24,518 nucleotides of DNA from a virus. The translations under genes and the position numbers were made by a program. Below are positions 1 through 6,382 of the stretch, piece by piece. The notes under the pieces are model-generated. The model did no database searches. It worked only from the letters and a program-made list of their open reading frames with translations, and was not told where the DNA came from. Each line of letters opens with the position of its first letter. Positions within the stretch are counted from its first letter, which is position 1. The stretch spans positions 1-24,518 of the IMG/VR virus record IMGVR_UViG_3300031510_000036. One strand, 5' to 3'.

Positions 1-162
1 TTTGTATCTTCCACGTTTAGTTCTAGCACGTTTAGGTTTATGCTCTTCATTCATTACCAATGGTGGTAATATTTTTTCTGCAAGCCAATTCCACATAGGA
101 ATAATGCCTGTTGTTTTTGGTGTTACTTGATGTTTAATTCTTAATTTTCTCTTTTTTGTCAT
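1..162 (-). CDS. Hypothetical basic protein, C-terminus beyond window
   Basis: The reading frame starts at ATG 162 and stays open to base 1, giving at least 54 residues; its end lies outside the window. A clear ribosome binding site (GAGGAGAAC) sits just before the ATG. The visible part is rich in Lys and Arg (begins MTKKRKLRIKHQ), with a short Trp-containing stretch (residues 23-33), then another basic run (KPKRARTKRGRYK). No family was recognised. The basic character would suit nucleic-acid binding, but that is only a guess. It overlaps the 3' end of the 39-codon ORF upstream by 29 nt. Confidence 0.6.
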   Translation of the reverse strand, partial: MTKKRKLRIKHQVTPKTTGIIPMWNWLAEKILPPLVMNEEHKPKRARTKRGRYK

Positions 163-253
163 TGTTCTCCTCTAACTCGTTATCGGACAATTCACTTAAA
201 ATTAGTCCTTCTATTAATATTTTCTTTTCTTCGTTAGTATATTCTCTAATCAT
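134..253 (-). CDS. Small hypothetical protein (39 aa)
   Basis: A 39-codon frame starts 2 nt after the stop of the 99-aa gene upstream and overlaps the next gene by 29 nt. This tight packing matches the rest of the window. The product (begins MIREYTNEEKK) is charged, probably helical and very acidic in its second half (SELSDNELEENND). There is no good Shine-Dalgarno sequence, so translation would rely on coupling. No function is recognised. It could be spurious, since the frame is short and the purine-rich end also serves as the next gene's ribosome binding site. Confidence 0.45.
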   Translation of the reverse strand: MIREYTNEEKKILIEGLILSELSDNELEENNDKKEKIKN

Positions 254-255
254 AT

Positions 256-555
256 TTATGTCCATATCCAATCGTCTTTCCTGTTATCTTCATTAGCCTT
301 GTTCGTCTTTTTAACCTTGTCAAGTTTTTTTTGTTCCTCTGGAGATAAGCAAGACTTAAAAAATGAAGCTATGGACGCCTCATTTTCTTTCTTTAACTCA
401 TTATCTAGTCTCTCTTTTTTATTCTGTTTAGATTGTTTAAATGATTCTGCAAGTTCTTTATCTTGTTTCTCACCAAATATTTCTGACCATCTTTTAGCAT
501 AAACGTCATTAATAGGACGAGTTCTACCATCATGTCTAAAGTTGTTTTTTGTCAT
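256..555 (-). CDS. Hypothetical charged protein (99 aa)
   Basis: The protein has 99 residues, is highly charged and is largely helical by composition, with long Lys/Glu runs between residues 28 and 95. It begins MTKNNFRHDGRTRPINDVYAKRW and ends with the aromatic tail DDWIWT. It has no signal peptide, membrane segment or catalytic motif. Its first 20 nt overlap the end of the gene upstream (stop at 536), as expected in a co-translated phage operon. No family is recognised. Confidence 0.7.
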   Translation of the reverse strand: MTKNNFRHDGRTRPINDVYAKRWSEIFGEKQDKELAESFKQSKQNKKERLDNELKKENEASIASFFKSCLSPEEQKKLDKVKKTNKANEDNRKDDWIWT

Positions 556-1120
556 CTTTTATTCCTTTTTCGTACCACTCTGGTATCACTGCTGGTGATT
601 TCCATGTAGCAAATAATCTTTTTTTAGTTATATAATACAGTCTATAAGAACCAATCACATCACCAGGTATTTTACATTCATCTGGCATAGCAGGTGTTGG
701 GTCTGTAGCAATCTTATTTATAGGTATATTTTTAGGTGTATGGGATAATACATCTTTTAATTTCTGAATAGTCATGTGGTCTTTCGTATGATTATATCTT
801 AATTTAAATTCATCACCAAGAGCAATCATATGTTTATACAACCATACATAGTGAATTACATTTGCCATAACCCACACTGTACTAGGGTGTCCTGTATGAC
901 ATGCTTTGTATAGAGTAGTTTCAAATAAGTTATCTTTCATCAACCATCTTTTAATATTTCTATTACCGTTTTTATTTCTTTGTAGATATTCTTCACCGTC
1001 TAGCATTCTATGAGCAGTAGATAACATTTGAGCAGACTCAATAATCATCTTACACACATGTTTATCACATGACATCTTAGCAGCTATAATGGGATCTTTA
1101 TCTAGATAAAATATATTCAT
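536..1120 (-). CDS. Conserved T4-like-phage protein of unknown function
   Basis: The 194-residue protein starts MNIFYLDKDPIIAAKMSCDKH, a beginning I recognise from many marine T4-like phages, where it is annotated as hypothetical. Conserved-looking blocks are CDKHVCKMIIESAQ (18-31), STAHRMLDG (34-42), the GHPSTVWV block near residue 77, and a C-terminal PEWYEKG near 181. Conserved Cys, His and Asp residues suggest metal binding or an enzyme, but no activity can be assigned. The start is 1 nt after the stop of the small membrane peptide gene, and a GAGG motif in that gene's last codons serves as ribosome binding site. Confidence 0.75.
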   Translation of the reverse strand: MNIFYLDKDPIIAAKMSCDKHVCKMIIESAQMLSTAHRMLDGEEYLQRNKNGNRNIKRWLMKDNLFETTLYKACHTGHPSTVWVMANVIHYVWLYKHMIALGDEFKLRYNHTKDHMTIQKLKDVLSHTPKNIPINKIATDPTPAMPDECKIPGDVIGSYRLYYITKKRLFATWKSPAVIPEWYEKGIKDDKKQL

Positions 1121-1121
1121 A

Positions 1122-1235
1122 CTACCTCATTATATACGGACCAAACAAAATGGCAAGCAACATTGCTGGTACCACTATGGTCATCGGCCAAAAGTGTAGT
1201 AATTCTAGTATTAGTTTTTTAGTTTTTCTTTTCAT
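1122..1235 (-). CDS. Small single-pass membrane protein (37 aa)
   Basis: A 37-codon frame has a good ribosome binding site (AAAAAGGATATATT before ATG 1235). A basic start (MKRKTKK) is followed by a hydrophobic span at residues 15-35 (FWPMTIVVPAMLLAILFGPYI). The predicted form is a one-TM peptide with the N-terminus in the cytoplasm by the positive-inside rule. It ends 1 nt before the 194-aa gene. The leader resembles those of the genes starting at 4218 and 10002, which supports real translation. Function is unknown; T4-like phages carry many such small membrane proteins, and a holin-type role is possible but unsupported. Confidence 0.55.
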   Translation of the reverse strand: MKRKTKKLILELLHFWPMTIVVPAMLLAILFGPYIMR

Positions 1236-1250
1236 AATATATCCTTTTTG

Positions 1251-1460
1251 TTAACTGCCTACAGTCATTTTACTATAATAAGACATGACATTATATTCTT
1301 TACATAACTTCTTAAAAGTTTCATGCCAATACTCTTTAGACCAATTAGTACTTGCATTTCTACAAGACCTTTCAGCATTTGATATTCTTATTACTTGTTC
1401 ATTTGTAAGTGTCTGGAGATCAACTCCGATACTTGTTAGATCATTTTCTTTCATATTCAT
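1251..1460 (-). CDS. Hypothetical protein (69 aa)
   Basis: A 69-codon frame begins ATG-AAT-ATG, so residue 3 is an alternative start. The product is soluble and mixed helical, with a Trp/Tyr-rich middle (NWSKEYWHETF) and no recognised motif. It lies directly downstream of a strong sigma-70-type promoter (-10 at 1466-1471). The expected transcription start falls at or within a few bases of the start codon, and no Shine-Dalgarno is seen, so the message may be leaderless. No family is recognised. Confidence 0.6.
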   Translation of the reverse strand: MNMKENDLTSIGVDLQTLTNEQVIRISNAERSCRNASTNWSKEYWHETFKKLCKEYNVMSYYSKMTVGS

Positions 1461-1465
1461 AGTCT

Positions 1466-1494
1466 AATATAACACATTTATTCGCCTTTGTCAA
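1466..1494 (-). promoter_or_regulatory. Sigma-70-type promoter with extended -35
   Basis: On the minus strand the -35 is TTGACA (1489-1494) and the -10 is TATATT (1466-1471), separated by exactly 17 bp. The -35 is preceded by GCGC, giving the extended form GCGCTTGACA shared with other promoters in this window. The -35 lies in the last codons of the small lipoprotein gene. The predicted start of transcription is close to 1459, at the start codon of the 69-aa gene. Confidence 0.7.
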
Positions 1495-1645
1495 GCGCTT
1501 TTTCTTTTAATTTCTTACCAATTCCAAGTGATTTAGTTGCAATATCGCCTGGTTTTACTGTAAAAGGACCAATAGTAAACAGTTCAGCGCCAAAACAACC
1601 ACTCAAAAAGAGTAACATTGTTAATAATAGACTAACCTTTATCAT
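1478..1645 (-). CDS. Small lipoprotein (55 aa), possible outer-membrane spanin
   Basis: A 55-codon frame starts inside the last codons of the 306-aa membrane protein gene (14 nt overlap). Its N-terminus MIKVSLLLTMLLFLSGCFG is a textbook lipoprotein signal with lipobox L-S-G-C at residues 14-17, so Cys17 should be lipidated by Lgt and processed by LspA. The mature part is about 39 residues with no trans-membrane segment. Position after a murein hydrolase and a coiled-coil membrane protein makes a small outer-membrane spanin (Rz1-like) possible. It lacks the proline richness common in that group, so the role is an inference. The lipoprotein call itself is strong. Confidence 0.65.
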   Translation of the reverse strand: MIKVSLLLTMLLFLSGCFGAELFTIGPFTVKPGDIATKSLGIGKKLKEKALDKGE

Positions 1646-2552
1646 CTAAATTCACTATCTGATTAAGTTTAAGTTTAATCTCATCTGGATTGTCACCAAG
1701 GTCTTTTACCAATCCTTTATATTTTTTTAAATTTCTATTTGATTTCTGTAGCCTGTTTAATTTTCTCTGTAAGTCTACCTTTTTACCGGAAGTAATCAAT
1801 TGTCTTTTCAATCTCCACTGTCTCAATGATATGTTGGCAGCTATCAATAACAATACTGCTAATGGGTCAAATACGAATATTAGTATCAGTATAACAATCC
1901 TAACAGACTTGTCAAGATTATCTTTTGCATTTTCACCATATATTAACTCTGCAACGTACTTGATAGGACCAACCTCTGCCTCTATCTTATCTTGTGCTAG
2001 TGATAGTGTTGCTTTCTTATCTGACAACTCTTGTATCTTATCACTTGCATTTTCAATCGCATTGTTTAAGGCAGTTCTTTCTTCTTCTTGTTTTGCTCTT
2101 TCTTTTAAACCTCTAGTCACATACTCTTTGTCAATATAGACTTCTAATGCTTTATCTAATAGAGTTAAAGTCTTTTGTGATCTATCTATAACTACTTGTT
2201 GTCTTTCAATCTGATTGGTAATTTGTTCTAGTTTGATATTATTACCAGATGTAGGTTTAACTTGATCTAGGTGTGCCTTTGATAAGAAACCAAAGATACC
2301 CATAGATGTAATAAAGACTAATACTATAACTGCTATGAATAGATACGCCTTTAATAGTCTAGGTATATCACTCTGCCAATTATTGTACAACCATGAGGCT
2401 GCTACTAACTTACCTACTTCTAATGCCGTACCCATTGCGATAATAGGTGTTACTGCACCAGCAAATAGTGTTGCAAGACCTATGATAGAATAACCAGCGG
2501 CTATTACAGATATAGATATCGCACTCAAAAATGTTAGTAAAATTAGGAACAT
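1632..2552 (-). CDS. Four-TM coiled-coil membrane protein, conserved in marine T4-like phages
   Basis: The protein has 306 residues. Hydrophobic spans lie at about 2-19, 22-40, 67-91 and 217-244. Between spans three and four is a long charged coiled coil (about 105-200), and the tail after 244 is very basic and again coiled. The N-terminal block (AGYSIIGLATLFAGAVTPII, 19-38) resembles a hypothetical protein found in many marine T4-like phages. Topology suggests either a periplasmic or a cytoplasmic coiled coil tethered at both ends. It is 1 nt after the murein hydrolase gene and overlaps a small lipoprotein gene, so a part in lysis or envelope disruption is possible but not shown. Confidence 0.7.
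   Translation of the reverse strand: MFLILLTFLSAISISVIAAGYSIIGLATLFAGAVTPIIAMGTALEVGKLVAASWLYNNWQSDIPRLLKAYLFIAVIVLVFITSMGIFGFLSKAHLDQVKPTSGNNIKLEQITNQIERQQVVIDRSQKTLTLLDKALEVYIDKEYVTRGLKERAKQEEERTALNNAIENASDKIQELSDKKATLSLAQDKIEAEVGPIKYVAELIYGENAKDNLDKSVRIVILILIFVFDPLAVLLLIAANISLRQWRLKRQLITSGKKVDLQRKLNRLQKSNRNLKKYKGLVKDLGDNPDEIKLKLNQIVNLDDKG
1888..1915 (-). promoter_or_regulatory. Possible intragenic promoter
   Basis: TTGACA (1910-1915) and TATACT (1888-1893) are 16 bp apart on the minus strand, inside the 306-aa membrane protein gene. The boxes match well, but the codons around them encode a normal membrane segment. In AT-rich DNA a chance match is possible, and the extended GC before the -35 seen elsewhere is missing here. 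It could add transcripts for the small lipoprotein gene. Confidence 0.3.
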
Positions 2553-2553
2553 A

Positions 2554-3159
2554 TTAGTGTCTAAAAGTCTCTCTTATTTTTTTGATTATTGATTTAACTT
2601 TCCATGAATAATCTTTATCACTGGCATATGCGTCTAGTGTGTCAACTAGTTCTAAACTATCTGCACCTAAAGCTAACTGAGCTCTGTACTTTTCATATGA
2701 GTGGTGATTACTTAATGTATTTATATACCATACCACACCATCACATTCATGTTGAAATACCTTAACTCCCCATTTTTTAGGATTATTTGATGGTAACATA
2801 TGAGGTTCTCTTAAATCATATGTTCTAATACCAAATAGGTTCTTACCTTCTTTGGCAAATCTACTATCTCCCCAACCAGACTCTAAAGCTGCCTGTGCCA
2901 ATAGTAAATCTTTATCTACTCTATTCGTTGTAAGATTATAGAAATAGATATAGGTTAAACATTGATTAACGTTGTCTATAAACTGTTGATTGTTTATATG
3001 TTCAAAGTTAGGTTTCTTTGGTAGATTACTATTTGCCTGTGCTTTATAAAAATGAAAAGTAACTGCACAAAATACAATAATAAATCCAACCATTAAGGTT
3101 TTAGATACTATTTTAAATGTTTTCAAATCTTCCTCGCTGTGTAATCGTAACCAGACCAC
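2554..3159 (-). CDS. Bax/GH73-like N-acetylglucosaminidase, probable endolysin
   Basis: A 201-residue murein hydrolase. Residues 18-36 form a hydrophobic signal or signal-anchor segment, followed by an AQA sequence (40-42) that could be a cleavage site. The catalytic domain has the family block LLLAQAALESGWGDSRFAKEG (86-105), with Glu93 as likely catalytic acid, then NLFGIRTY (108-115) and a C-terminal ASDKDYSWKVKSII region typical of Bax-like glucosaminidases. It should cut peptidoglycan glycan strands after export by Sec, without needing a holin for transport. The start is GTG 3159, chosen because AAGGA lies 6 nt upstream; ATG 3093 is an alternative. It overlaps the upstream gene by 37 nt. 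Confidence 0.8.
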   Translation of the reverse strand: MVWLRLHSEEDLKTFKIVSKTLMVGFIIVFCAVTFHFYKAQANSNLPKKPNFEHINNQQFIDNVNQCLTYIYFYNLTTNRVDKDLLLAQAALESGWGDSRFAKEGKNLFGIRTYDLREPHMLPSNNPKKWGVKVFQHECDGVVWYINTLSNHHSYEKYRAQLALGADSLELVDTLDAYASDKDYSWKVKSIIKKIRETFRH

Positions 3160-3431
3160 TCTTGTCCTTCTTCATCTGTAAATTTAGGAAGTTTAACTTG
3201 ATATAAAGATAGACCAGTTTTAAGTTTGGTAACTTTATCAAATATAACTTGTGCCTGTTTATCAGTGAAGTTATCGTATACGTCTTTTGCCCAATTACCA
3301 GTGTAGTATACTCTACTTGTTCCTGATAAATTTGAAGGTTTTCCTATTTCTTGTAGTTGTATTAATGCTTCACCAATTCTACCTTTAAGGTAAGGGTCAA
3401 GTTCTTTTACTTTTCTTCTCACTTTGTCCAT
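3123..3431 (-). CDS. Hypothetical protein (102 aa)
   Basis: A 102-residue soluble protein with a basic start (MDKVRRKVKELDPYLKGRIGEALIQLQ) and mixed alpha/beta composition. It lacks membrane segments and Cys residues. It sits 1 nt downstream of the SprT-like gene and its 3' end overlaps the murein hydrolase start by 37 nt. No family is recognised; its position between the two enzymes suggests co-expression only. Confidence 0.65.
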   Translation of the reverse strand: MDKVRRKVKELDPYLKGRIGEALIQLQEIGKPSNLSGTSRVYYTGNWAKDVYDNFTDKQAQVIFDKVTKLKTGLSLYQVKLPKFTDEEGQEWSGYDYTARKI

Positions 3432-3432
3432 G

Positions 3433-3864
3433 TTATAAGTCCAATCCTATTTTGTTTAATTTAGAACGATAACTATAAAATAATTGATTATGGTTACCGG
3501 TGTCTCCTTCGTTGGCCATCTGATATAGATGAACCATTTCGTGTGCTAACGTACAAGCGAAATCTTTTTTGTTTTTATAATACGGTATCATATGAAGTTG
3601 GTACTCTCTAGCACCAGTTCTATCCCAATCGTAGGTTAATACTTGGCCGTATATTTTCTCTGTTTTGTGTCTAAGCTGTTTAATAAGAACTTTGTTAAAA
3701 GGGGAAAGTTTGTTATCAAAGACTAGTTCATTTATCATAGTAAAATACATTTTTATATCTTTGTAAGTTGTTTTGTATTTCTTGTCAACTTTAGATATAT
3801 CTTCTTTAATGATAGATTTAACTTTCTTTATTTTGTGTAGTTTTGTTGATTTTCTTAATGCCAT
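3433..3864 (-). CDS. SprT-like zinc metalloprotease
   Basis: The 143-residue protein carries the zincin motif H-E-M-V-H at 108-112 with the preceding LA pair, and a third metal-ligand candidate in GNH (His125), followed by FYSYRSKLNKIGL. This is the arrangement of SprT-like domains, with Glu109 as catalytic base. The first 35 residues are strongly basic, which would suit DNA association. SprT/Spartan proteins cut DNA-protein crosslinks in cells; phage copies are usually uncharacterised. It lacks the C-terminal zinc ribbon of full-length SprT. A good ribosome binding site (TAAGGAAAT) precedes ATG 3864. Confidence 0.75.
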   Translation of the reverse strand: MALRKSTKLHKIKKVKSIIKEDISKVDKKYKTTYKDIKMYFTMINELVFDNKLSPFNKVLIKQLRHKTEKIYGQVLTYDWDRTGAREYQLHMIPYYKNKKDFACTLAHEMVHLYQMANEGDTGNHNQLFYSYRSKLNKIGLDL

Positions 3865-3884
3865 ATTTCCTTATTAAGTTAATC

Positions 3885-3905
3885 ATTATATACAATCCTT
3901 GTCAA
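3885..3905 (-). promoter_or_regulatory. Weak promoter candidate before SprT-like gene
   Basis: A perfect TATAAT lies at 3885-3890 and a perfect TTGACA at 3900-3905, but only 9 bp separate them, too short for a normal sigma-70 promoter. The TATAAT could work with another -35, or the TTGACA with a poor -10 (TTAACT, 3877-3882). It lies 20-40 nt before the SprT-like start. Confidence 0.3.
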
Positions 3906-4218
3906 CCGCTTTTGTGTCTTTTAATAGTTCACATTTATACTTCTTGTCTGCTTGTAATCTTAAATCTGTCATAACAGAATCTAAAATTGATGGTAAATAC
4001 TTTTGAAGTACACTTACCATTTCTAAAGCGTAAAGGTGACCAAGTTTCTGTAGTTCAGATTCCATTATAGCTTGATTGTCTATAGATGTACCCTTAATCG
4101 TCTCCGATATAACGTGACCAATAACTGCCGTGTTATAATCGTCTGCCTTAGCAAGTGATGATAGAGCATTCCATAATACAATGTTTACTATCGCAATCGT
4201 CATTAACAACTTTTTCAT
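3886..4218 (-). CDS. Exported small protein with Sec signal peptide (110 aa)
   Basis: I take ATG 4218 as start, because AAAAGGATATATT stands directly before it and the promoter at 4250-4278 would overlap a longer version of the frame (to 4278). From here the protein begins MKKLLMTIAIVNIVLWNALSSLAKADD: a classical signal peptide with a likely cut after AKA (residues 22-24). The mature part is about 85 residues, helical, with two Cys near the C-terminus (about 95 and 109) that could form a disulfide. No family is recognised. The product should be periplasmic. It is first in its transcript, followed by the SprT-like gene. Confidence 0.7.
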   Translation of the reverse strand: MKKLLMTIAIVNIVLWNALSSLAKADDYNTAVIGHVISETIKGTSIDNQAIMESELQKLGHLYALEMVSVLQKYLPSILDSVMTDLRLQADKKYKCELLKDTKAVDKDCI

Positions 4219-4249
4219 AATATATCCTTTTGTTCTTATTAATATATTT

Positions 4250-4278
4250 AGGATACCACTGTTTGGTATAGAAGTCAA
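4250..4278 (-). promoter_or_regulatory. Sigma-70-type promoter with extended -35
   Basis: Minus-strand TTGACT (4273-4278) and TATCCT (4250-4255) are separated by 17 bp. The -35 carries the upstream extension CG-C (CGCTTGACT). The -10 is imperfect. Predicted start near 4243 gives a 25-nt leader with a good ribosome binding site for the exported protein at 4218. It lies just beyond the hairpin at 4316-4349, as expected at an operon boundary. Confidence 0.6.
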
Positions 4279-4315
4279 GCGAAAAGTTTTTTAGAAAAGC
4301 GAGTAAAATGAGGGT

Positions 4316-4349
4316 TTTTAGAGGGTACTTTGTGTCGCACCCTCTAAAA
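4316..4349 (-). terminator. Strong hairpin, probable transcription terminator
   Basis: A perfect 11-bp inverted repeat: TTTTAGAGGGT on one arm, ACCCTCTAAAA on the other, with a 12-nt loop. It starts 11 nt after the stop of the gene at 4360-4860 and is followed by the promoter at 4250-4278. On the minus strand the stem is followed by AACCCTCATTTTAC rather than a clean U tract. Termination is therefore likely from position and stem strength, but not certain; it could be an mRNA 3'-end stabiliser. Confidence 0.6.
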
Positions 4350-4359
4350 CGTGAGGTTT

Positions 4360-4860
4360 TTAGTTGTTTTTAACGAAATTATCTGACCAGTTAAATGCTT
4401 CTTTAACTAGGTTTTCAGTTAAACCTTTGTATGTTTTGTTTAGGTCTTTGTTCTTAATGCCTAATAATACATCTGCGTCTTTGTTGTGTAATGATTCTAG
4501 TAGTCCAAGAAACATTTTCTCTTTTTGCAAAGAATTAGTTACCGGATCTGCACCTTTAACAAAGTGCCATAGTTTTTTACTTGCATAGAATAGACTAGTA
4601 TGTTCAGTCCCTTCAGGTGCTTCGTTTCTCATAAACGGTGGATTACCAGGTGGCATATCAAATGCGATTGCCGGATCAAATGCAGCTTTGAGTAATTGTC
4701 TCATGGCAGCTGTATCGTTCTTTTTTAATATTTTTAATTTGTCTTCTTTGTTTTTAGCGTTGTTGATCAGCGTAAAAATTTCATGTACAGTTTGTTCTCC
4801 TGAACCTGACGTTCTCTGAGCCGCCATTAAAGCTTTGTTTACTGGTGGTAATTGTGGCAT
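4360..4860 (-). CDS. Conserved T4-like-phage protein (possibly DUF6433 family)
   Basis: The 166-residue soluble protein resembles a family found across T4-like and marine myoviruses. Blocks that match my memory of it are AKNKEDKLKILKKND (35-49), LLKAAFDPAIAFDMPPGNPPF (56-76), the NEAPEGTEHTSLFYASKKLWHFVKGAD block (about 79-105), KEKMFLGLLESLH (113-125) and YKGLTENLVKEAF (143-155). The DUF number is from memory and unverified. Function is unknown. GGAGAAT stands before ATG 4860. It is the last gene before the hairpin at 4316-4349 and follows RNase H. Confidence 0.7.
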   Translation of the reverse strand: MPQLPPVNKALMAAQRTSGSGEQTVHEIFTLINNAKNKEDKLKILKKNDTAAMRQLLKAAFDPAIAFDMPPGNPPFMRNEAPEGTEHTSLFYASKKLWHFVKGADPVTNSLQKEKMFLGLLESLHNKDADVLLGIKNKDLNKTYKGLTENLVKEAFNWSDNFVKNN

Positions 4861-4884
4861 AATTTATTCTCCATATATATGTTG

Positions 4885-5733
4885 TTAAAAATCACTTGTA
4901 TTTTCAATTAATGATTTCAATTTATTATCAATAAAGTAGTTTAATAGGAGCGACCTATCTTTTACTTTATAATTTCTGTAAGTATTTATAATCGTTTTTT
5001 CTACGTCTTCCGGTATCTGTGATAGATCAATCAAAGTCTTGTTTCTATCATAGTTCTTTTTTACTTGTGGGTCTATTTCTAATGAAGTCTCTATATTTTT
5101 AAACTCTTCCAATCTTTTCTTATTGATAGGCTTTTGTCTCTCGTCTCTTAAAAATATATCGTCATCACTTAATACATTTGGTACACCATCTGATCTATCA
5201 CCTTTGATAATTTGTTCGTGTAAGAATTGTATAGGGTCTACTTGCTCACCAATAAAACTTTTAAGAATTGGACTAAATTGGTAAACATCTCCGTAATGGT
5301 GTAACTGTATAAAGTCTTTGTCACCTGATACGATTAAGTATTTGTCTTCTTCTCTCAATTTTATAAGACTAGCGATAATATCGTCAGCCTCTGTATTATC
5401 TACATGCATAACTACGTATGGAAAGTTATCAATCAATTCTTGTTTGATCTCCATCATAATTTTGAATATGTTATCCCAATCAGTATCCGAATCTACTCTT
5501 CCTTTTCTTCTACCATGTTTGTAGTTAGGAAATATAGTTCTTCTCCATGGATTGGCAGCGTCTGAACATAGTACCATTGTACCATATTCTTCTCTAAACT
5601 TTAGATTAAAACCACGTAATGAATTTAATACCATTTGTCTTACCATTTCTAAATTAGGTTTAACATCTGCTTTGCCTCTGGTCTGCACCATCAGGTTTGA
5701 AATTAGTACTTGATTTAAATCTACGAGTATCAT
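4885..5733 (-). CDS. rnh: T4-type RNase H, 5'-3' FEN-family nuclease
   Basis: A 282-residue member of the flap endonuclease/5'-exonuclease family, close in size to T4 RNase H. Metal-binding acidic residues appear in order: Asp5 (MILVDLN), Asp58 (LCSDAANPWR), the TEADDII block (Glu115, Asp117, Asp118), SGDKDFIQL (Asp138, Asp140) and KGDRSDGVPNV (Asp179, Asp182). It should remove RNA primers from lagging-strand fragments, working with the primase encoded at 20810-21814 and a host or phage polymerase. The helical arch region is represented by the basic RRTIFPNYKHGRRKGR segment (64-79). Neighbours are a 70-aa coiled-coil protein upstream (directly abutting) and a conserved phage protein downstream. 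Confidence 0.88.
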   Translation of the reverse strand: MILVDLNQVLISNLMVQTRGKADVKPNLEMVRQMVLNSLRGFNLKFREEYGTMVLCSDAANPWRRTIFPNYKHGRRKGRVDSDTDWDNIFKIMMEIKQELIDNFPYVVMHVDNTEADDIIASLIKLREEDKYLIVSGDKDFIQLHHYGDVYQFSPILKSFIGEQVDPIQFLHEQIIKGDRSDGVPNVLSDDDIFLRDERQKPINKKRLEEFKNIETSLEIDPQVKKNYDRNKTLIDLSQIPEDVEKTIINTYRNYKVKDRSLLLNYFIDNKLKSLIENTSDF

Positions 5734-5946
5734 TTAATTATATTCACTCCAATGCTTGTCTTTAGGTGTTACTTTACCTTTAATCTTTGCTCTTATTCTA
5801 CTTCGTAATACTGAAATTCTATACTTGATACCATCAATGGTTGTCCACATCCAACCACAATCATGTGGTTCTATTTGTTTTTTAAACCATTTATTGGTCT
5901 CTTGTAATGTCTTGATTTGAGTTTGTAATTGTTTTACTGTTGACAT
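5734..5946 (-). CDS. Small basic coiled-coil protein (70 aa)
   Basis: The 70-residue protein has an N-terminal heptad-like stretch (MSTVKQLQTQIKTLQETNKWFKKQ in overlapping pieces, residues 1-24) and a basic C-terminal half with a Trp-rich turn (CGWMWTTIDG). AGGA precedes ATG 5946. It directly abuts the RNase H gene and lies downstream of the GNRA-capped hairpin. No function is recognised; the basic tail could bind nucleic acid. Confidence 0.65.
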   Translation of the reverse strand: MSTVKQLQTQIKTLQETNKWFKKQIEPHDCGWMWTTIDGIKYRISVLRSRIRAKIKGKVTPKDKHWSEYN

Positions 5947-5970
5947 CTGGTTTCCTGGTTGAGTTAGGTA

Positions 5971-5990
5971 GGTGGCGATTGCTCGCCACC
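5971..5990 (-). terminator. GC-rich hairpin with GNRA loop between genes
   Basis: An 8-bp perfect stem GGTGGCGA/TCGCCACC is capped, in the minus-strand RNA, by the loop GCAA, a GNRA tetraloop. It lies 12 nt after the stop of the winged-helix-like gene and 24 nt before the next start. No U tract follows, so it may be an RNA 3'-end stabiliser, a pause or attenuation site, or a Rho-assisted terminator rather than an intrinsic one. It stands out sharply in AT-rich DNA. Confidence 0.55.
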
Positions 5991-6002
5991 ATACACAATG
6001 TT

Positions 6003-6299
6003 CTAGTTTTTGTAAGCGAATGGTGTTCCGTACAGTTTAGTAATACCAGCAGCTATGATAGCTTTAGTTGGTGAACCAATTCTGTATGAAGTTCCTTTTG
6101 CTGACTTGTTGATATAGATCATATTACCTTGTGATCTTAATTTATCAACCATCGCTCTTGGCGATATAAGGTCAAACTTGTTTCTTAATACTGTCCAAGA
6201 TACAGCTTCACCTTTGTTCAAAAGATTTAATACCTTTTGAGTTTTGCTCATAGCAGGTCTTCCGACTCTACCAAAAGCGTTTTTAATTGATTTAAACAT
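6003..6299 (-). CDS. Winged-helix/HTH-like DNA-binding protein (98 aa)
   Basis: The 98-residue basic protein has a segment at 18-70 with the pattern of a winged helix: SKTQKVLNLLNKGEAVSW, then LRNKFDLISPRAMVDKLRSQG as a likely recognition-helix region, then a beta wing (NMIYINKSAKGTSYRIGSP). Similar small proteins in marine T4-like phages are annotated as hypothetical or HTH. It may regulate transcription or bind replicating DNA; no target is visible. An excellent ribosome binding site (AAAAGGAGAG) precedes ATG 6299. The gene is bounded by an 83-nt gap upstream and the GNRA hairpin downstream, so it may be strongly and separately expressed. Confidence 0.6.
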   Translation of the reverse strand: MFKSIKNAFGRVGRPAMSKTQKVLNLLNKGEAVSWTVLRNKFDLISPRAMVDKLRSQGNMIYINKSAKGTSYRIGSPTKAIIAAGITKLYGTPFAYKN

Positions 6300-6382
6300 T
6301 TTGTTTAACTCTCCTTTTGTTGTTATTAAATGCTATTTTACAACCTGCTGAGGCGATTACCGGAGTAATTTTGTTAGAAAGA

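Noticed and set aside
4219-4278. Upstream extension of the exported protein to 4278
   Set aside because: It would overlap the promoter and hide the signal peptide; ATG 4218 has the ribosome binding site.
6341-6375. Small inverted repeat ATTAC/GTAAT after the 170-aa gene
   Set aside because: Only 5 bp, and the following T run is on the plus strand, where there is no gene to terminate.
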